Shown here one piece after another: positions 24,088 to 32,937 of a stretch of DNA of 64,000 bases (positions within the stretch are counted from its first letter, which is position 1; each line of letters begins with the position of its first letter). The notes beneath the pieces were generated by a model. The model worked only from the letters and a program-made list of their open reading frames with translations, was not told the DNA's origin and did no database searches. Made by a program: the position numbers and the translations under genes. The DNA comes from Allomuricauda sp. ARW1Y1 (GTDB lineage: Bacteria > Bacteroidota > Bacteroidia > Flavobacteriales > Flavobacteriaceae), in assembly GCF_013407935.1 (NCBI RefSeq), contig NZ_JACBZU010000001.1, positions 558,001-622,000 on the forward strand, written 5' to 3'.

Positions 24088-24876
24088 TCAAATGTCTATT
24101 TCCCCGGTCAAATAAAGCACGGCTTTGCCCGATATTTTTACGCGGTCGCCCAAATATTCACATACCAAATCGCCTCCCCTTTTGGAAAGTTGCTTGGCCG
24201 TCATTTTGGTTTTTTGAAGAACTTCCGTCCAATACGGAACTAAAGAGGTATGGGCCGAACCGGTTACGGGGTCTTCGGGAACACCGCAGGCCGGGGCGAA
24301 AAAACGGGAAACAAAGTCGACTTCGTCCCCAGGCGCCGTCACAATAACCCCACGAACATCCAATTGTGCCAACAAATGATGATTGGGTTCCAAGGCTTCA
24401 ATCTCTTTTTGGGAGCGATACACCATTAAGTAATCGGTTTTGCCTTTTAAGGTTTTTATTGGACTTTGTCCTATAGCAGTGTCCAACTCGTCAACATTTT
24501 GAATGGCAATCAGGTGGTCTGTTGGGAAATCCAAGGTAAGCCAACCATTATCAGCCTTGTCAACGCTGAGGTTTCCACTGCGTGGTGAATAAAACTGAAT
24601 GGTATTTTCGTCAAATTCATAAAAGTGAAACAGCACAAAAGCAGTCGCTAAAGTGGCATGTCCACAAAGGTCCACTTCCACTTCTGGGGTAAACCAGCGA
24701 ATCTCATACTGTTCATCTTTTTTGACGGCAAAGGCGGTTTCAGCCAGATTATTCTCTTGGGCTATCTTTTGCATCAACTCTGGGCTCAGCCACGAATTTA
24801 GGATGCAAACGGCCGCCGGGTTACCTCCAAAAGTCCGGTTAGTGAAGGCATCGATTTGATATATTTTCTGTCTCAT
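24088..24876 (-). CDS. PhzF-family isomerase-like protein
   Basis: 262 aa from the ATG at 24876 (MRQKIYQIDAFTNRTFGG). The diaminopimelate epimerase-like fold is shown by GGNPAAVCILNSWL, the catalytic-type glutamate in NNLAETAF, WFTPEVEVDLCGHATLATAF, and ACGVPEDPVTGSAH. Members act as isomerases or epimerases on varied small molecules; the substrate is unknown. It sits inside the heme operon between hemF and hemB with gaps of 28 and 21 bases, so it is co-transcribed with them. Confidence 0.9.
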   Translation of the reverse strand: MRQKIYQIDAFTNRTFGGNPAAVCILNSWLSPELMQKIAQENNLAETAFAVKKDEQYEIRWFTPEVEVDLCGHATLATAFVLFHFYEFDENTIQFYSPRSGNLSVDKADNGWLTLDFPTDHLIAIQNVDELDTAIGQSPIKTLKGKTDYLMVYRSQKEIEALEPNHHLLAQLDVRGVIVTAPGDEVDFVSRFFAPACGVPEDPVTGSAHTSLVPYWTEVLQKTKMTAKQLSKRGGDLVCEYLGDRVKISGKAVLYLTGEIDI

Positions 24877-24904
24877 AAGCAAGGTTTGCTATCAAAACTA
24901 CGGA

Positions 24905-25807
24905 TTAAACCCAATTTTTCGGCTCTTTTAGCACTTCTATCAGTTTGGCTTCCTCACTTCCTTTCTCCGGATGATGGTCGTAGCGCCACTGTACTTGCGG
25001 AGGTAGACTCATCAGTATACTCTCGATACGGCCATTGGTTTTGAGCCCAAAAAGGGTGCCTTTGTCGTGTACCAAATTGAACTCCACGTAGCGGCCACGA
25101 CGAATTTCTTGCCAGTCGCGTTGTTCTTTGTTGTAGGAGAGATTCTTTCTTTTTTCAACAATGGGTGCATAGGCTTCCAAGAAACTATCGCCAACCTCGG
25201 TGACGAAGTTGTACCAATCTTCCATGCTGGTCTCTTCAGTTGTTTTGCAATAATCGAAGAACAATCCACCTATGCCGCGAGCTTCGCTCCGATGTGAATT
25301 CCAGAAATATTCGTCGCATTTCTTTTTGTAGGTGGGATAAAACTCTGGATGATGTGCATCACAGGCCTTTTTGCACGTATGATGAAAATGAACGGCATCC
25401 TCATCAAACAAATAATAAGGGGTGAGATCCTGTCCGCCGCCAAACCATTGATCTACGATGTCCCCGTCTTTGTTGTACATCTCAAAATAGCGCCAGTTGG
25501 CATGTACGGTGGGAACCATTGGACTTTTGGGGTGAATTACCAAACTGAGGCCGCAAGCAAAGAAATCCACGTCTTCCACACCAAAGTAATTTTGCATGCT
25601 TTTGGGCAATGGACCGTGTACCTTGGAAATGTTGACACCGCCTTTTTCAAAAACAGCACCGTTTTCAATCACCCTAGTTCTGCCCCCTCCTCCTTCTTCA
25701 CGCTCCCACAAATCCTGTTGAAATTTGGCCACGCCGTCCAATTCTTCCAATTTGGTGGTTATGGTATCTTGTAGTTGCTGAATGTACTCGTAAAATTTAT
25801 CCTTCAT
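24905..25807 (-). CDS. hemF: Oxygen-dependent coproporphyrinogen III oxidase HemF
   Basis: 300 aa. Decarboxylates coproporphyrinogen III to protoporphyrinogen IX using O2. Signature regions: EREEGGGGRTRVIENGAVFE, HANWRYFEMYNKDG, WFGGGQDLTPYYLFDEDAVH, and RRGRYVEFNLVHDKGTLFGL. These include the conserved His and Asp residues of the active site. The ATG overlaps the stop of the DUF6973-like gene by four bases (ATGA). It points to an aerobic lifestyle. Confidence 0.97.
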   Translation of the reverse strand: MKDKFYEYIQQLQDTITTKLEELDGVAKFQQDLWEREEGGGGRTRVIENGAVFEKGGVNISKVHGPLPKSMQNYFGVEDVDFFACGLSLVIHPKSPMVPTVHANWRYFEMYNKDGDIVDQWFGGGQDLTPYYLFDEDAVHFHHTCKKACDAHHPEFYPTYKKKCDEYFWNSHRSEARGIGGLFFDYCKTTEETSMEDWYNFVTEVGDSFLEAYAPIVEKRKNLSYNKEQRDWQEIRRGRYVEFNLVHDKGTLFGLKTNGRIESILMSLPPQVQWRYDHHPEKGSEEAKLIEVLKEPKNWV

Positions 25808-26295
25808 TGTTCTAAAATATGTACCATTCGGTTTTTATATTCAGACAGGTCTGTGTCAGTGTCAATTTTAACGGATTCCGAAGTCATTTGCTTCATCAAG
25901 GCTACGATTTCCAGCTCTGATTTTAGGAGGTTTTGTGTAAAAACCAAACGACCAACTTCGTTATTGTGCAAATCCATGGCCCTTGGCAAGGGTTGGTTTG
26001 GAAATGAATCCTCGTGCCAATCCGTCACTTTTTTGGCCCAAGCTAAAACGGTCTCTTCGTTGCTGTGCCAATTAAAGCATCTTTTCGCAATCAAATAATT
26101 CCAAAAAGCATGTCTGAAGGCATTGGCGGGCCCATTTTTATGATGCAACTTTCCATAATTTTGGGTAGAGACGGCAATGCAGTCCTTCGTAGCCTTAACG
26201 GTGGGCAGCACCAGATGGGGTCGGCTCAAACCGATACCTATAACTTTCAGTATATTTTTAAAATCGACCCTTTTTAGTACTGCAACAAGGTTCAC
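25804..26295 (-). CDS. Uncharacterised protein embedded in the heme operon (DUF6973-like)
   Basis: 163 aa. Starts with a GTG that overlaps the hemE stop (GTGA), and ends in a four-base overlap with hemF, so its translation is tied to both. A short hydrophobic segment near residues 16-30 is followed by the conserved-looking [40 protein letters not shown] and [14 protein letters not shown]. The several His, Asp and Glu residues in these motifs could bind metal. The [12 protein letters not shown] stretch resembles DUF6973 (from memory, uncertain). No function is known. Confidence 0.75.
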   Translation of the reverse strand: MNLVAVLKRVDFKNILKVIGIGLSRPHLVLPTVKATKDCIAVSTQNYGKLHHKNGPANAFRHAFWNYLIAKRCFNWHSNEETVLAWAKKVTDWHEDSFPNQPLPRAMDLHNNEVGRLVFTQNLLKSELEIVALMKQMTSESVKIDTDTDLSEYKNRMVHILEQ

Positions 26296-27317
26296 CCTTT
26301 GTATTCTTTTACGGCATCAATAAACGCCTTTGCATTTTCTACGGGAATGGTGGGCAATATGCCATGGCCCAAGTTCACAATGTATTTATCCTTGCCAAAA
26401 TCACGAATCATTTGTGTGACCATTTCCTTTATCTTTTCTGGGGGCGAAAGCAAACGGGCGGGATCAAAATTCCCTTGAAGCGTAATATTTCCGCCGGTCA
26501 AATACCTCGCGTTTTGTGCGGAGCAGGTCCAATCTACCCCAACAGCCGAAGCGCCAGAGTTGGCCATTTCTTTGAGAGCAAACCAACATCCTTTTCCAAA
26601 CACAATAACGGGAGCTTCATCTTTTAATGCATCAACAATCTGCTGAATATATTTCCACGAAAATTCTTGATAGTCCTGTGGTGAGAGCATGCCGCCCCAT
26701 GAGTCAAAAACTTGCACAGCGTTTACCCCGGCCTTCACCTTGGCCTTGAGGTAAGCAATGGTGGTGTCGGTTATTTTTTGAAGCAATTCGTGTGCAGCTT
26801 CAGGCTGGGTAAAACAGAACCCTCGCGCCTTATCGAAACTTTTGCTACCCTGTCCCTCTACACAATAGCAGAGAATGGTCCAAGGTGAACCTGCAAACCC
26901 GATCAAAGGCACTTCGTCATTCAACTTTTCCTTGGTCATGGTAATCGCATCCATCACATACCCCAAAGAATCTTGGATATCGGGAACGATTACATTGTCC
27001 AAATCCGCTTGGGACCGGATAGGGTTGGGGAGGTAAGGTCCAAAATTGGGTTTCATCTGCACCTCAATGTCCATAGCCTGTGGAATTACCAAAATATCAC
27101 TGAACAGAATGGCTGCATCCATACCGTAGCGGCGTATGGGCTGCACGGTAATTTCCGAAGCCAATTCAGGGGTCTGGCAACGGGTAAAGAAATCGTATTT
27201 TTTACGGAGTTCCATAAACTCGGGCAAATAGCGCCCTGCCTGTCGCATCATCCATACGGGTGGACGTTCAACGGTTTCACCTTTTAAAGCTTGAAGGAAC
27301 AAGTCGTTTTTGATCAT
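26292..27317 (-). CDS. hemE: Uroporphyrinogen decarboxylase HemE
   Basis: 341 aa. Converts uroporphyrinogen III to coproporphyrinogen III. Both family signatures are present: [16 protein letters not shown] near the N-terminus and [37 protein letters not shown] and [18 protein letters not shown] complete the active-site cleft. The 108-base gap to the upstream hemD holds two dispersed repeats, which is the largest gap inside the operon. Confidence 0.97.
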   Translation of the reverse strand: MIKNDLFLQALKGETVERPPVWMMRQAGRYLPEFMELRKKYDFFTRCQTPELASEITVQPIRRYGMDAAILFSDILVIPQAMDIEVQMKPNFGPYLPNPIRSQADLDNVIVPDIQDSLGYVMDAITMTKEKLNDEVPLIGFAGSPWTILCYCVEGQGSKSFDKARGFCFTQPEAAHELLQKITDTTIAYLKAKVKAGVNAVQVFDSWGGMLSPQDYQEFSWKYIQQIVDALKDEAPVIVFGKGCWFALKEMANSGASAVGVDWTCSAQNARYLTGGNITLQGNFDPARLLSPPEKIKEMVTQMIRDFGKDKYIVNLGHGILPTIPVENAKAFIDAVKEYKG

Positions 27318-27332
27318 AAATTTTAATTTGTC

Positions 27333-27420
27333 ATTCCTGTGCAGGCAGGAATCTTTTTATTGTTTTCGATGTTGAACGATGCTTCGACTTCCTGCCTGTC
27401 CACCAGGCGGGCGCTAGGCA
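27333..27420. repeat. Two dispersed palindromic repeats in the hemD-hemE gap
   Basis: TCATTCCTGTGCAGGCAGGA (from about 27331) and CCTGCCTGTCCACCAGGCGG (from about 27390) form two separate hairpins. The first belongs to the GATTCCCG/GGGAATGAC family also seen at 11229 and 39791. Confidence 0.6.
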
Positions 27421-27425
27421 TCCGT

Positions 27426-28085
27426 TTATTTTGACATTTCTTTTATCGCCTGGACCAACACGTTTTCTACGGTCGGCTTATTGGCAACTATTATTTTGTT
27501 TGAATGTTTTTTTGCTTCAGAAGCAGTGGTTTCTCCGATACAGAATAGCGTGCTGTTTCCTACTGAGTTTTCCAAAAGATAGCTTTGGATGCCACTTGGG
27601 CTAAAGAACAAAATACCATCAAAATTGCGTTGAAACGCTTTGGAATTCAAATGAGTGCGATACACTTCCAATTCTTTATACTGAACGTTATTTTTTGTCA
27701 GTGTTTCAGGAAGTTCATCCCTCCGCTTGTTGCCGCAAAGAAACAAAAAGGATTTTTTTTGATACTTCTCTATGATGATTCTGGCCAAATCCAAGGCGTT
27801 TTGGGCCATCTCCAACACTTTCACCCCATTGGTTTCCAAAAGCCCCTTGGTTTTTTCTCCGACGCAAAAGGCAGCGAACCGCGATGCATCTGAATGTCTG
27901 GCTTGTTCCAAAAAAGCATTCACTGCGTTTTTGCTCGTAAAAATGTAGTTCACTTGGTCCAAAGGAATTCTCACATCAACCAGCTCGATTTTTAGGGCAT
28001 CGTACTCCACTAATCCCAAACCGGAATTTAAAAAAAGCTCTTTTTGGGCCAAGCTCAACATTTTAGTGGACAGTATTGTTTTCAT
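27426..28085 (-). CDS. hemD: Uroporphyrinogen-III synthase HemD
   Basis: 219 aa. Closes hydroxymethylbilane to uroporphyrinogen III with inversion of ring D. The family is poorly conserved; the identification rests on the two-domain length, YIFTSKNAVNAFLEQ and FLFLCGNKRRDELPE in the first half, LEVYRTHLN, and GILFFSPSGIQSYL in the second, plus its position right after hemC. It starts at 28085 and overlaps hemC by 23 bases; an ATG at 28061 would reduce this but would lose the conserved ILSTK start. Confidence 0.9.
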   Translation of the reverse strand: MKTILSTKMLSLAQKELFLNSGLGLVEYDALKIELVDVRIPLDQVNYIFTSKNAVNAFLEQARHSDASRFAAFCVGEKTKGLLETNGVKVLEMAQNALDLARIIIEKYQKKSFLFLCGNKRRDELPETLTKNNVQYKELEVYRTHLNSKAFQRNFDGILFFSPSGIQSYLLENSVGNSTLFCIGETTASEAKKHSNKIIVANKPTVENVLVQAIKEMSK

Positions 28086-28989
28086 TTCTGATTTCCTGCA
28101 TCAATTTATCACCACCTTTTTGCAATACCTCTTCCGCACTACGTTTACCTAGCCCTTGGGCTTCGGATAGTTTCACCTCTTTTTTGATATCGATTTTCTG
28201 CTTCCCATCTAACGAAAAAACAACCCCTTCAAAATAAACCTTTTGGTCTTTTATTTGGGCCAAAGCCCCAATGGGTGCGGTACAACCACCCTCCAAGGTC
28301 CGCAAAAATTCACGTTCGATGGTTGTGGATAATTCGGTTTCGGTATGGTTGAGTTGGGATACAGCTTCTTTGGTGAATGCATCTTTTTCCATGGCCACAA
28401 CGAGCATGGCACCTTGCGCGGGTGCGGGAATCATCCAATCCAGTTGAATGGCATCTTTGGGCAACAATTTGATGCGTTCCAGTCCCGCCTGGGCAAAAAT
28501 GGCCCCTTGCCAATCATTTTCAATCAATTTTAAGAGACGTGTATTCACATTGCCCCTAAGGTCTACCACGGTATGATGGGGATATTTGTTCAACCATTGG
28601 GCCTTTCTCCGCAAACTTCCGGTGGCGATGGTCGCAGGTTGGTCCTGTTCCAAAAAACCAGAACCTTTGTGCACCAATATGTCATGGGTTATGGCGCGCT
28701 CCAAAACGGCTACTTGCACAATCCCTTTGGGAAGTTGTGTAGGAACGTCTTTCATGGAATGGACGGCAATGTCAATATCGCCCTTGAGCATGGCCACATC
28801 CAAGGTTTTGGTAAATATTCCGGTAACCCCCAATTCGTAAAGCGGCTTGTCTAGCACTTGGTCCCCCATCGATTTGGTAGGCACCAAAATAGTGTCGTAC
28901 CCGAGCGCTTCCAGTCTTTGTTGTACGGTGGTAGCTTGCCACAGCGCGAGTTCGCTGTCGCGGGTTCCAATGCGGATAATTTTGCTCAT
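28063..28989 (-). CDS. hemC: Porphobilinogen deaminase (hydroxymethylbilane synthase) HemC
   Basis: 308 aa. Polymerises four porphobilinogens into hydroxymethylbilane. The N-terminus IRIGTRDSELALWQA and the central NTRLLKLIENDWQGAIFAQA are typical. The cysteine carrying the dipyrromethane cofactor is in LEGGCTAPIGALA. The start ATG overlaps the hemA TGA by four bases. Confidence 0.97.
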   Translation of the reverse strand: MSKIIRIGTRDSELALWQATTVQQRLEALGYDTILVPTKSMGDQVLDKPLYELGVTGIFTKTLDVAMLKGDIDIAVHSMKDVPTQLPKGIVQVAVLERAITHDILVHKGSGFLEQDQPATIATGSLRRKAQWLNKYPHHTVVDLRGNVNTRLLKLIENDWQGAIFAQAGLERIKLLPKDAIQLDWMIPAPAQGAMLVVAMEKDAFTKEAVSQLNHTETELSTTIEREFLRTLEGGCTAPIGALAQIKDQKVYFEGVVFSLDGKQKIDIKKEVKLSEAQGLGKRSAEEVLQKGGDKLMQEIRNENNTVH

Positions 28990-30242
28990 TTGGAATGTAG
29001 TTCTAGCTGAAAGACCTTTTGTATCAGTTCCAGGCTATCATCGGTATCGACCTCGTTGCTCTTTAGGTGGTTGGCAAACTGCTTGGTGATTTTTTGGATG
29101 ATACGGTCGGAGATGATTTCCGCTTGTATTTGGTCGAATCCTTCAATTTTTTTGGTCTGAAAGTCGATTTCTTCGGCTTTCATGGTGTTGAGTTTGTCCT
29201 TGAGGGCATTGATGACCGGGGCAAATTTTCGGCTTTCCAACCATTTGAGGAAATCCTTTTTCACCTTTTCTATGATGGCTTCCGCTTTGGGAACATATTC
29301 TTTTCTCTTGGACAGGGTCTCGTCGGTAATTTGGGAAAGTTGGTCCAAATGCACCAAGGTCACATTGTCCAGTTCCCTTACATCGTCAGAAACGTTTTTG
29401 GGCACCGATAGGTCCAAAACCAGCAATGGTTTTTTGGGATGGATAATGGCCTTGGAAACAGTGGGCAATTGAGCCCCCGTGGCCACCACTAAAATATCGG
29501 TTTTTCGGATTTCCGTTTGAAGGTCGCCATAATCTTTTACCGTCAATTGGAACTTACCGGCAATGTCTTCCGCCTTCGCACGCGTTCTGTTGATCAAAGT
29601 GATATGGGAATTATTGGAGTGCTTCACCAAATTTTCACAGGTGTTCCGTCCAATCTTGCCTGTCCCGAACAATAAAATGTTTTTGTTGGAAATGTCGTCT
29701 ACATTATCCAAGATATATTTAACCGAGGCAAAGGCAACCGAAGTGGCACCAGAGGAAATTTCTGTTTCGTTTTTGATTCGCTTGCTGGCTTGGATTACCG
29801 AATTGCACAAGCGTTCCAGGAAAGGATTGGCCATGTCCTGCTTTTTGGATCGGTAAAACCCTTGCTTTATTTGGCTGATGATTTCAAAGTCGCCCAGAAT
29901 CTGACTGTCCAGACCAGTGCCCACTTTAAACATATGCGAAATGGCATCATGATTTTTATACACGTAGGCTACTTCCTGAAATTCTTCAACGGTACCAGGG
30001 GTTTCGTCGCAGAGCAATTTGATAAGTTGGTAAGGGTGTTGTGCAAAACCGTATAGTTCGGTTCTGTTGCATGTGGAAATAGCCAACAGGCCATCAATTC
30101 CAAATTCCTTTGCCTTGCCTAAAATACGGTCAATAGCAGGAACATCCAGACTGAACTTTCCTCTAACCTCTGCATCTGCCTTCTTGTAACTCAACCCAAT
30201 GGCATAGAAGGAATTATGTTTTGAAATATGGTAGTCCCTCAT
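28986..30242 (-). CDS. hemA: Glutamyl-tRNA reductase HemA
   Basis: 418 aa from the ATG at 30242 (MRDYHISKHNSFYAIGLSYK). Reduces glutamyl-tRNA to glutamate-1-semialdehyde with NADPH, the first committed step of C5-pathway heme synthesis. The catalytic cysteine is in LLAISTCNRTELYGF, the NADPH-binding loop is LLFGTGKIGRNTCENL, and GTGLDSQILGDFEIISQIK is the classic signature. First gene of the hem operon. The frame is open 15 codons further but no homologous sequence is seen there. Confidence 0.97.
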   Translation of the reverse strand: MRDYHISKHNSFYAIGLSYKKADAEVRGKFSLDVPAIDRILGKAKEFGIDGLLAISTCNRTELYGFAQHPYQLIKLLCDETPGTVEEFQEVAYVYKNHDAISHMFKVGTGLDSQILGDFEIISQIKQGFYRSKKQDMANPFLERLCNSVIQASKRIKNETEISSGATSVAFASVKYILDNVDDISNKNILLFGTGKIGRNTCENLVKHSNNSHITLINRTRAKAEDIAGKFQLTVKDYGDLQTEIRKTDILVVATGAQLPTVSKAIIHPKKPLLVLDLSVPKNVSDDVRELDNVTLVHLDQLSQITDETLSKRKEYVPKAEAIIEKVKKDFLKWLESRKFAPVINALKDKLNTMKAEEIDFQTKKIEGFDQIQAEIISDRIIQKITKQFANHLKSNEVDTDDSLELIQKVFQLELHSK

Positions 30243-30262
30243 AAAGGATATAAATCGCAGCA

Positions 30263-30270
30263 CAAAAATA
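30263..30270 (-). promoter_or_regulatory. Possible -7 box of the heme operon
   Basis: Minus-strand TATTTTTG fits TAnnTTTG and lies 20 bases before the hemA ATG. A TTTTTTG lies 14 bases further upstream, closer than the usual -33 spacing. Confidence 0.35.
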
Positions 30271-30399
30271 ACAGGCTTGTAGGTCAAAAAATAACGCTAG
30301 CGGTACTATAAATGACCATCGCTGCCATTTTATGTTTTATTTTTGATAAAAATGATGCTAAGCACTGTTATTATTGATAAATTAGCTTAAGCAATATAC

Positions 30400-30420
30400 A
30401 ATTTAGAGCGATTCTAAATT
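30400..30420. promoter_or_regulatory. 21-bp palindrome between hemA and the AraC gene
   Basis: AATTTAGA-GCGAT-TCTAAATT: perfect eight-base arms. The form resembles operators of DtxR/IdeR/MntR-type metal repressors (TTAG...CTAA). It lies 26 bases before the AraC ATG and about 158 bases before hemA, so it could control one or both. Confidence 0.55.
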
Positions 30421-30446
30421 AGTCGATAAACAAAATCAGACGAAGA

Positions 30447-31331
30447 ATGAATGTGAAAAATATCGCTAGCGGTTCTTATGATGAAATTTTGGTGGAAGAT
30501 GGCTTTTACATCCTTAAAATCCAAAACGATACCCAAGAACCAAAACTTATTGAACGGGACATCGACAGCACCTACATCCAGTTTCATTTCTGTTTGAAGG
30601 GCAAATCCAAGTTCAACTTCAATGAAGGGAATTACTATTTGGAAGTCAACGAGGAAAACTCGCTCTTGCTTTACAATACTCAGAAAGATTTGCCGCTTGA
30701 CTTAGTGGTCTCGCCAGGGTCATGGTTGCTTTCCGTGGTGATGACCATTAGAAAGTTCCACGCCCTATTTTCCAACGAAGCGGATTACATTCCTTTTTTG
30801 AGCGAGGAAAACAAGGAAAAGAAATACTATTCCCAAGAAATGGTATCGCCTGCCACAGCCGTTGTACTGAGCCAATTGATGAACTACAACCTGCATCCAT
30901 CGATAAAGAAACTATACCTTAAAGGGAAGGTGTATGAATTGATTTCTCTCTACTTCAACAAAACCGAGGATGCCGATTTGGAACAGTGCCCTTATTTGGC
31001 GGATGAAGATAATGTGCGCCGTATCCGGATGGCCAAGGAAATCATGATTTCCCGTATGGCCGAACCGCCGACCTTGGCCGAACTATCACAAGAAGTTGGC
31101 TTGAGCCTTAAAAAATTAAAGGAGGGTTTTAAACAGATTTATGGCGACTCCGTTTTTGGATTTTTGTTCGACTATAAAATGGATTATGCCCGAAAAATGC
31201 TGGAAACCGGCAAACATAACGTCAACGAAGTGGGATTGAAAGTCGGTTACAGTACTGCCAGTCATTTTATAGCCTCCTTCAAAAAGAAATTCGGCACCAC
31301 GCCCAAAAAATATTTAACTTCAAACGTCTAA
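30447..31331 (+). CDS. AraC-family transcriptional regulator (PchR-like)
   Basis: 294 aa. The N-terminal sensing domain (about 1-190) has FHFCLKGKSKFNFNEGNY and other cupin-like strands. The C-terminal double helix-turn-helix contains LAELSQEVGLSLKKLKEGFK, GDSVFGFLFDYKMDYARKML and VGLKVGYSTASHFIASFKKK followed by FGTTPKKYL. The LSxKKLKxGFKxxYGxSVFGFL wording is that of the PchR/YbtA branch, whose members sense siderophores or iron status. Divergent from hemA across a 204-base region with a palindrome, so control of heme synthesis by iron is a reasonable inference. Confidence 0.88.
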   Translation: MNVKNIASGSYDEILVEDGFYILKIQNDTQEPKLIERDIDSTYIQFHFCLKGKSKFNFNEGNYYLEVNEENSLLLYNTQKDLPLDLVVSPGSWLLSVVMTIRKFHALFSNEADYIPFLSEENKEKKYYSQEMVSPATAVVLSQLMNYNLHPSIKKLYLKGKVYELISLYFNKTEDADLEQCPYLADEDNVRRIRMAKEIMISRMAEPPTLAELSQEVGLSLKKLKEGFKQIYGDSVFGFLFDYKMDYARKMLETGKHNVNEVGLKVGYSTASHFIASFKKKFGTTPKKYLTSNV

Positions 31332-31341
31332 AGGTACCCTT

Positions 31342-32100
31342 ATGAAATTCATATCACTTTTCTTGCTCGCTCTTTGTTTTACGCTTCCCATTATGGCTCA
31401 AGACGACCCAACGATGGAGGCAGAGGCGAAAAAAATGCCAGAATTGGTGCTGGTATTTACCAAAACGGAAGGCTACAGGCATAAATCTATTGAAAAAGGG
31501 GTCCAAACCTTAAGGGAATTGGGACGGCAAAATGGTTTTATTGCCTTGCAGACGGAGTCGGGTGAGGACTTTACGGTCCAAAATCTAGGTAACTACAAGC
31601 TTGTGGTGTTTCTGAATACCACTATGGATGTCTTGGATGCTACACAGCAACGGGCTTTTGAGTCTTACATAAAAAGTGGTGGCGCTTATATGGGTGTTCA
31701 TGCTGCGGCAGATACCGAATATGACTGGTCTTGGTACGGAAAGTTGGTAGGGGGTTACTTCGATTCCCATCCTAGCAACCCCAATGTCCGAAAAGCGACC
31801 ATCAATGTGGTCAACAAGTCGCATCCGGCTACGGAACATCTTTCAGATACTTGGATAAGAACCGATGAGTGGTACAATTACAAAACCCTAAGTTCGGAAA
31901 CTACGGTGTTGCTCAATTTGGATGAAAGCAGCTACGAAGGTGGCACCAATGGCACCAACCATCCGATTGCATGGTATCAGGAATTCGATGGGGGCAGGGC
32001 TTTTTACACTGGTGGCGGCCATACCGATGATTCTTATGATGAACCCATGTTCCGTCAACACCTTTTGGGGGCCATCGAATGGTGTTTAAAGCGGAAGTAA
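31342..32100 (+). CDS. Secreted ThuA-like domain protein
   Basis: 252 aa. Signal peptide (MKFISLFLLALCFTLPIMAQ). The glutamine-amidotransferase-like ThuA fold shows VLVFTKTEGYRHKSIEKGVQ, YKLVVFLNTTMDVLDATQQR, GGAYMGVHAAADTEYDWSWY and a final HPIAWYQEFDGGRAFYTGGG. ThuA-type domains occur in sugar metabolism, often linked to keto-sugar chemistry with Gfo/Idh/MocA and DUF1080 proteins such as those at 43-46 kb and 60 kb. Ten bases after the AraC gene, so it may share its transcript. The last 15 bases overlap the convergent DUF1460 gene. Confidence 0.88.
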   Translation: MKFISLFLLALCFTLPIMAQDDPTMEAEAKKMPELVLVFTKTEGYRHKSIEKGVQTLRELGRQNGFIALQTESGEDFTVQNLGNYKLVVFLNTTMDVLDATQQRAFESYIKSGGAYMGVHAAADTEYDWSWYGKLVGGYFDSHPSNPNVRKATINVVNKSHPATEHLSDTWIRTDEWYNYKTLSSETTVLLNLDESSYEGGTNGTNHPIAWYQEFDGGRAFYTGGGHTDDSYDEPMFRQHLLGAIEWCLKRK

Positions 32101-32937
32101 GGTCGGTCTTGCAACTATAATTCCAATATTGCTTTTGATGTTTTTGAGGTAATCCGCCAAAGGCAATTCAGAAATTTCCACCTCCCCGTTTTTGCTGGAA
32201 GCATGCAATAAATGGAGTCTCCCGTCCGGTTGATGGATGGCAATGCCCGTATGCGTCACGTCCAAACCTTTTATGGAAGTGGTCAGTGCAATAATGTCAC
32301 CCGATTTAATGAGCTGTTCCTTGCTTTCGATTTGGTCCTTGGGCAAGTAGCAAAGCTTTTCTTTGGCAAGCTCTTTTTCCACCGCAATCATGGCTTCAAA
32401 ATTCGTATCGTTGGCCAAAAACGGATACAGATCACGATGGGTGCCCATAAAGTTGATGGGTTTTTCCAACGCAACACCACCCAATTCGGCAGTAATATCT
32501 TTCACCAAACCTTTTTTCTCGTTGTTCCGAATCCATTCCGTAAAGTAATGCAAACGAGAGGGATAACCTTTTAAATCCCCATTTCTGTACCGAACGGTCT
32601 CCAAGTTCTTGGTAAAACTTTCAAAATTGGTCTGTTGACGTTTCAGCATCAAACTAAACGCCATGACATTTTCCACAAAGGTGGTGCAGTCCAGTCCACC
32701 AAAATTGATTACCAAGGTTTCCGTATCCCCAACCTCAAGTGTTTTTTCCACATAAGGCGTTCCCAAAAAAGATTGTCCCACCAAGGCAATGGTATCTCCC
32801 AGACTCGATGCCCTTGTTTGCTTTAGATCGGCGATTTTATCCTCAAACAAGGATTTGTCCTCAGGAGAACAGGTGATGTGTTGGGCATTGGCGAAGCCTC
32901 CCAACATCAAAAGGGCTATGAAAATGCTATTTCTCAT
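32086..32937 (-). CDS. DUF1460 N-acetylmuramoyl-L-alanine amidase-like protein
   Basis: 283 aa from the ATG at 32937, with a signal peptide MRNSIFIALLMLGGFANAQ. It has the NlpC/P60-like fold of DUF1460: the catalytic cysteine in NFGGLDCTTFVENVMAFSLM and the histidine in GLDVTHTGIAIHQPDGRLHL. LVGQSFLGTPYVEKTLE precedes them. A periplasmic cell-wall peptidase or amidase is likely. The upstream part of the open frame overlaps mscS by far too much and has no signal sequence; the ATG chosen overlaps mscS by 11 bases. Confidence 0.88.
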   Translation of the reverse strand: MRNSIFIALLMLGGFANAQHITCSPEDKSLFEDKIADLKQTRASSLGDTIALVGQSFLGTPYVEKTLEVGDTETLVINFGGLDCTTFVENVMAFSLMLKRQQTNFESFTKNLETVRYRNGDLKGYPSRLHYFTEWIRNNEKKGLVKDITAELGGVALEKPINFMGTHRDLYPFLANDTNFEAMIAVEKELAKEKLCYLPKDQIESKEQLIKSGDIIALTTSIKGLDVTHTGIAIHQPDGRLHLLHASSKNGEVEISELPLADYLKNIKSNIGIIVARPTLLPL

